Shown one piece after another: positions 5,465-5,626 of a DNA stretch of 5,626 bases; position 1 is the stretch's first letter; each line of letters begins with the position of its first letter. Source of the DNA: CAYGAW01 sp964347945. Its GTDB lineage: Bacteria > Chloroflexota > Anaerolineae > UBA7937 > B3-Chlor. The DNA is taken from positions 1-5,626 of the forward strand of contig CAYGAW010000078.1 in assembly GCA_964347945.1 (NCBI GenBank), written 5' to 3'. A model generated the notes under the pieces. That model did no database searches. It was not told the DNA's origin and saw nothing but the letters and a program-made list of their open reading frames with translations. A program made the translations under genes and the position numbers.

Positions 5465-5499
5465 GCCCCACGGGCGTGAACTTCTTAGAACGGTGGGGT
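5465..5499 (+). other. Hairpin in the 5' leader of the cpaB-like gene
   Basis: CCCCAC (5466-5471) pairs with GTGGGG (5493-5498), plus a G-T pair outside, enclosing about 21 nt. The GGGGT strand (5495-5499) can instead pair with ACCCC (5512-5516), so two exclusive folds are possible before the ribosome binding site at 5529-5533. No known riboswitch is recognised. Confidence 0.3.
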
Positions 5500-5543
5500 C
5501 CCATGACAGGCACCCCATAGATACCGGCGGAGGAAATGAGTAG

Positions 5544-5626
5544 ATGTTGCGAAGACGGAGAGGAATCATATGGATGGTAGCAGGGGCTGTGCTGGCTGTC
5601 TTGGCCGGGGTGGCGGCGATGCTGGC
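5544..5626 (+). CDS. cpaB: N-terminus of a membrane-anchored protein, probably CpaB/RcpC-like
   Basis: Twenty-seven codons are visible before the right edge. A basic start (MLRRRRGIIW) is followed by an uninterrupted hydrophobic helix rich in Ala, Val and Leu (MVAGAVLAVLAGVAAML), with no charged residue. This layout is typical of CpaB/RcpC, the SAF-domain protein of Tad pili that acts in the periplasm near the secretin or peptidoglycan, and the position right after tadG fits. The SAF domain itself is outside the window, so the assignment rests on N-terminal style and context; any single-pass or exported protein would look similar. GGAGG (5529-5533) lies 10 nt before ATG 5544. The alternative ATG 5536 is in another frame that soon stops. 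Confidence 0.5.
   Translation, partial: MLRRRRGIIWMVAGAVLAVLAGVAAML

Noticed and set aside
1..5626. CRISPR arrays, tRNA genes, insertion sequences
   Set aside because: No regularly spaced repeats, tRNA-like cloverleaf or transposase-like frames were seen on either strand.

Overview
The window looks like a GC-rich bacterial chromosome, most likely an environmental member of the Chloroflexota (Anaerolineae or a related class). That placement is inferred. It rests on a secreted CSLREA-type parallel beta-helix protein beside a Tad (Flp) pilus minor-pilin cluster made of two TadE-like proteins and one large TadG-like protein, a combination typical of that phylum. No 16S or other marker gene is present, so the taxonomy is tentative.

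Left part (1-1130, minus strand): the N-terminal 376 codons of a secreted right-handed beta-helix protein that runs off the left edge. It has a signal peptide, a good ribosome binding site and a near-consensus housekeeping promoter (TTGACG-N17-TATACT, 1235-1263, minus strand).

Middle part (about 1131-2297): a long divergent intergenic region with no convincing gene. It holds a tandem 9-bp repeat with 11-bp period (1468-1487) upstream of a TTGACA box. After that come a very GC-rich block with nested complementary arms that may be a structured RNA (1551-1679), a strong plus-strand promoter (TTGACG-N17-TATAGT, 1890-1918) with a 7+7 bp inverted repeat over its -35 box, and a leader of about 370 nt with several hairpins.

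Right part (2298-5626, plus strand): a compact tadE-tadE-tadG set with gaps of 42 and 30 bp. A 162-bp gap follows, then the start of a further membrane-anchored gene whose N-terminus looks like CpaB/RcpC. The gap contains its own promoter (TTGACA-N17-TATGGT, 5432-5460), whose spacer is almost exactly filled by a perfect 19-bp dyad, a likely operator.

How the parts fit: the two TadE-like proteins carry class III prepilin-type cleavage motifs (G|QxLVE) and should be processed by a Tad prepilin peptidase as minor pilins. TadG is a single-pass protein with a large, cysteine-containing outer domain. CpaB, ATPase and platform genes would be expected to the right. The major Flp pilin is not in the window. 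The most interesting content is regulatory (two promoters with overlapping dyads, a long structured leader, a possible ncRNA). I do not see evidence for a wholly new type of system.
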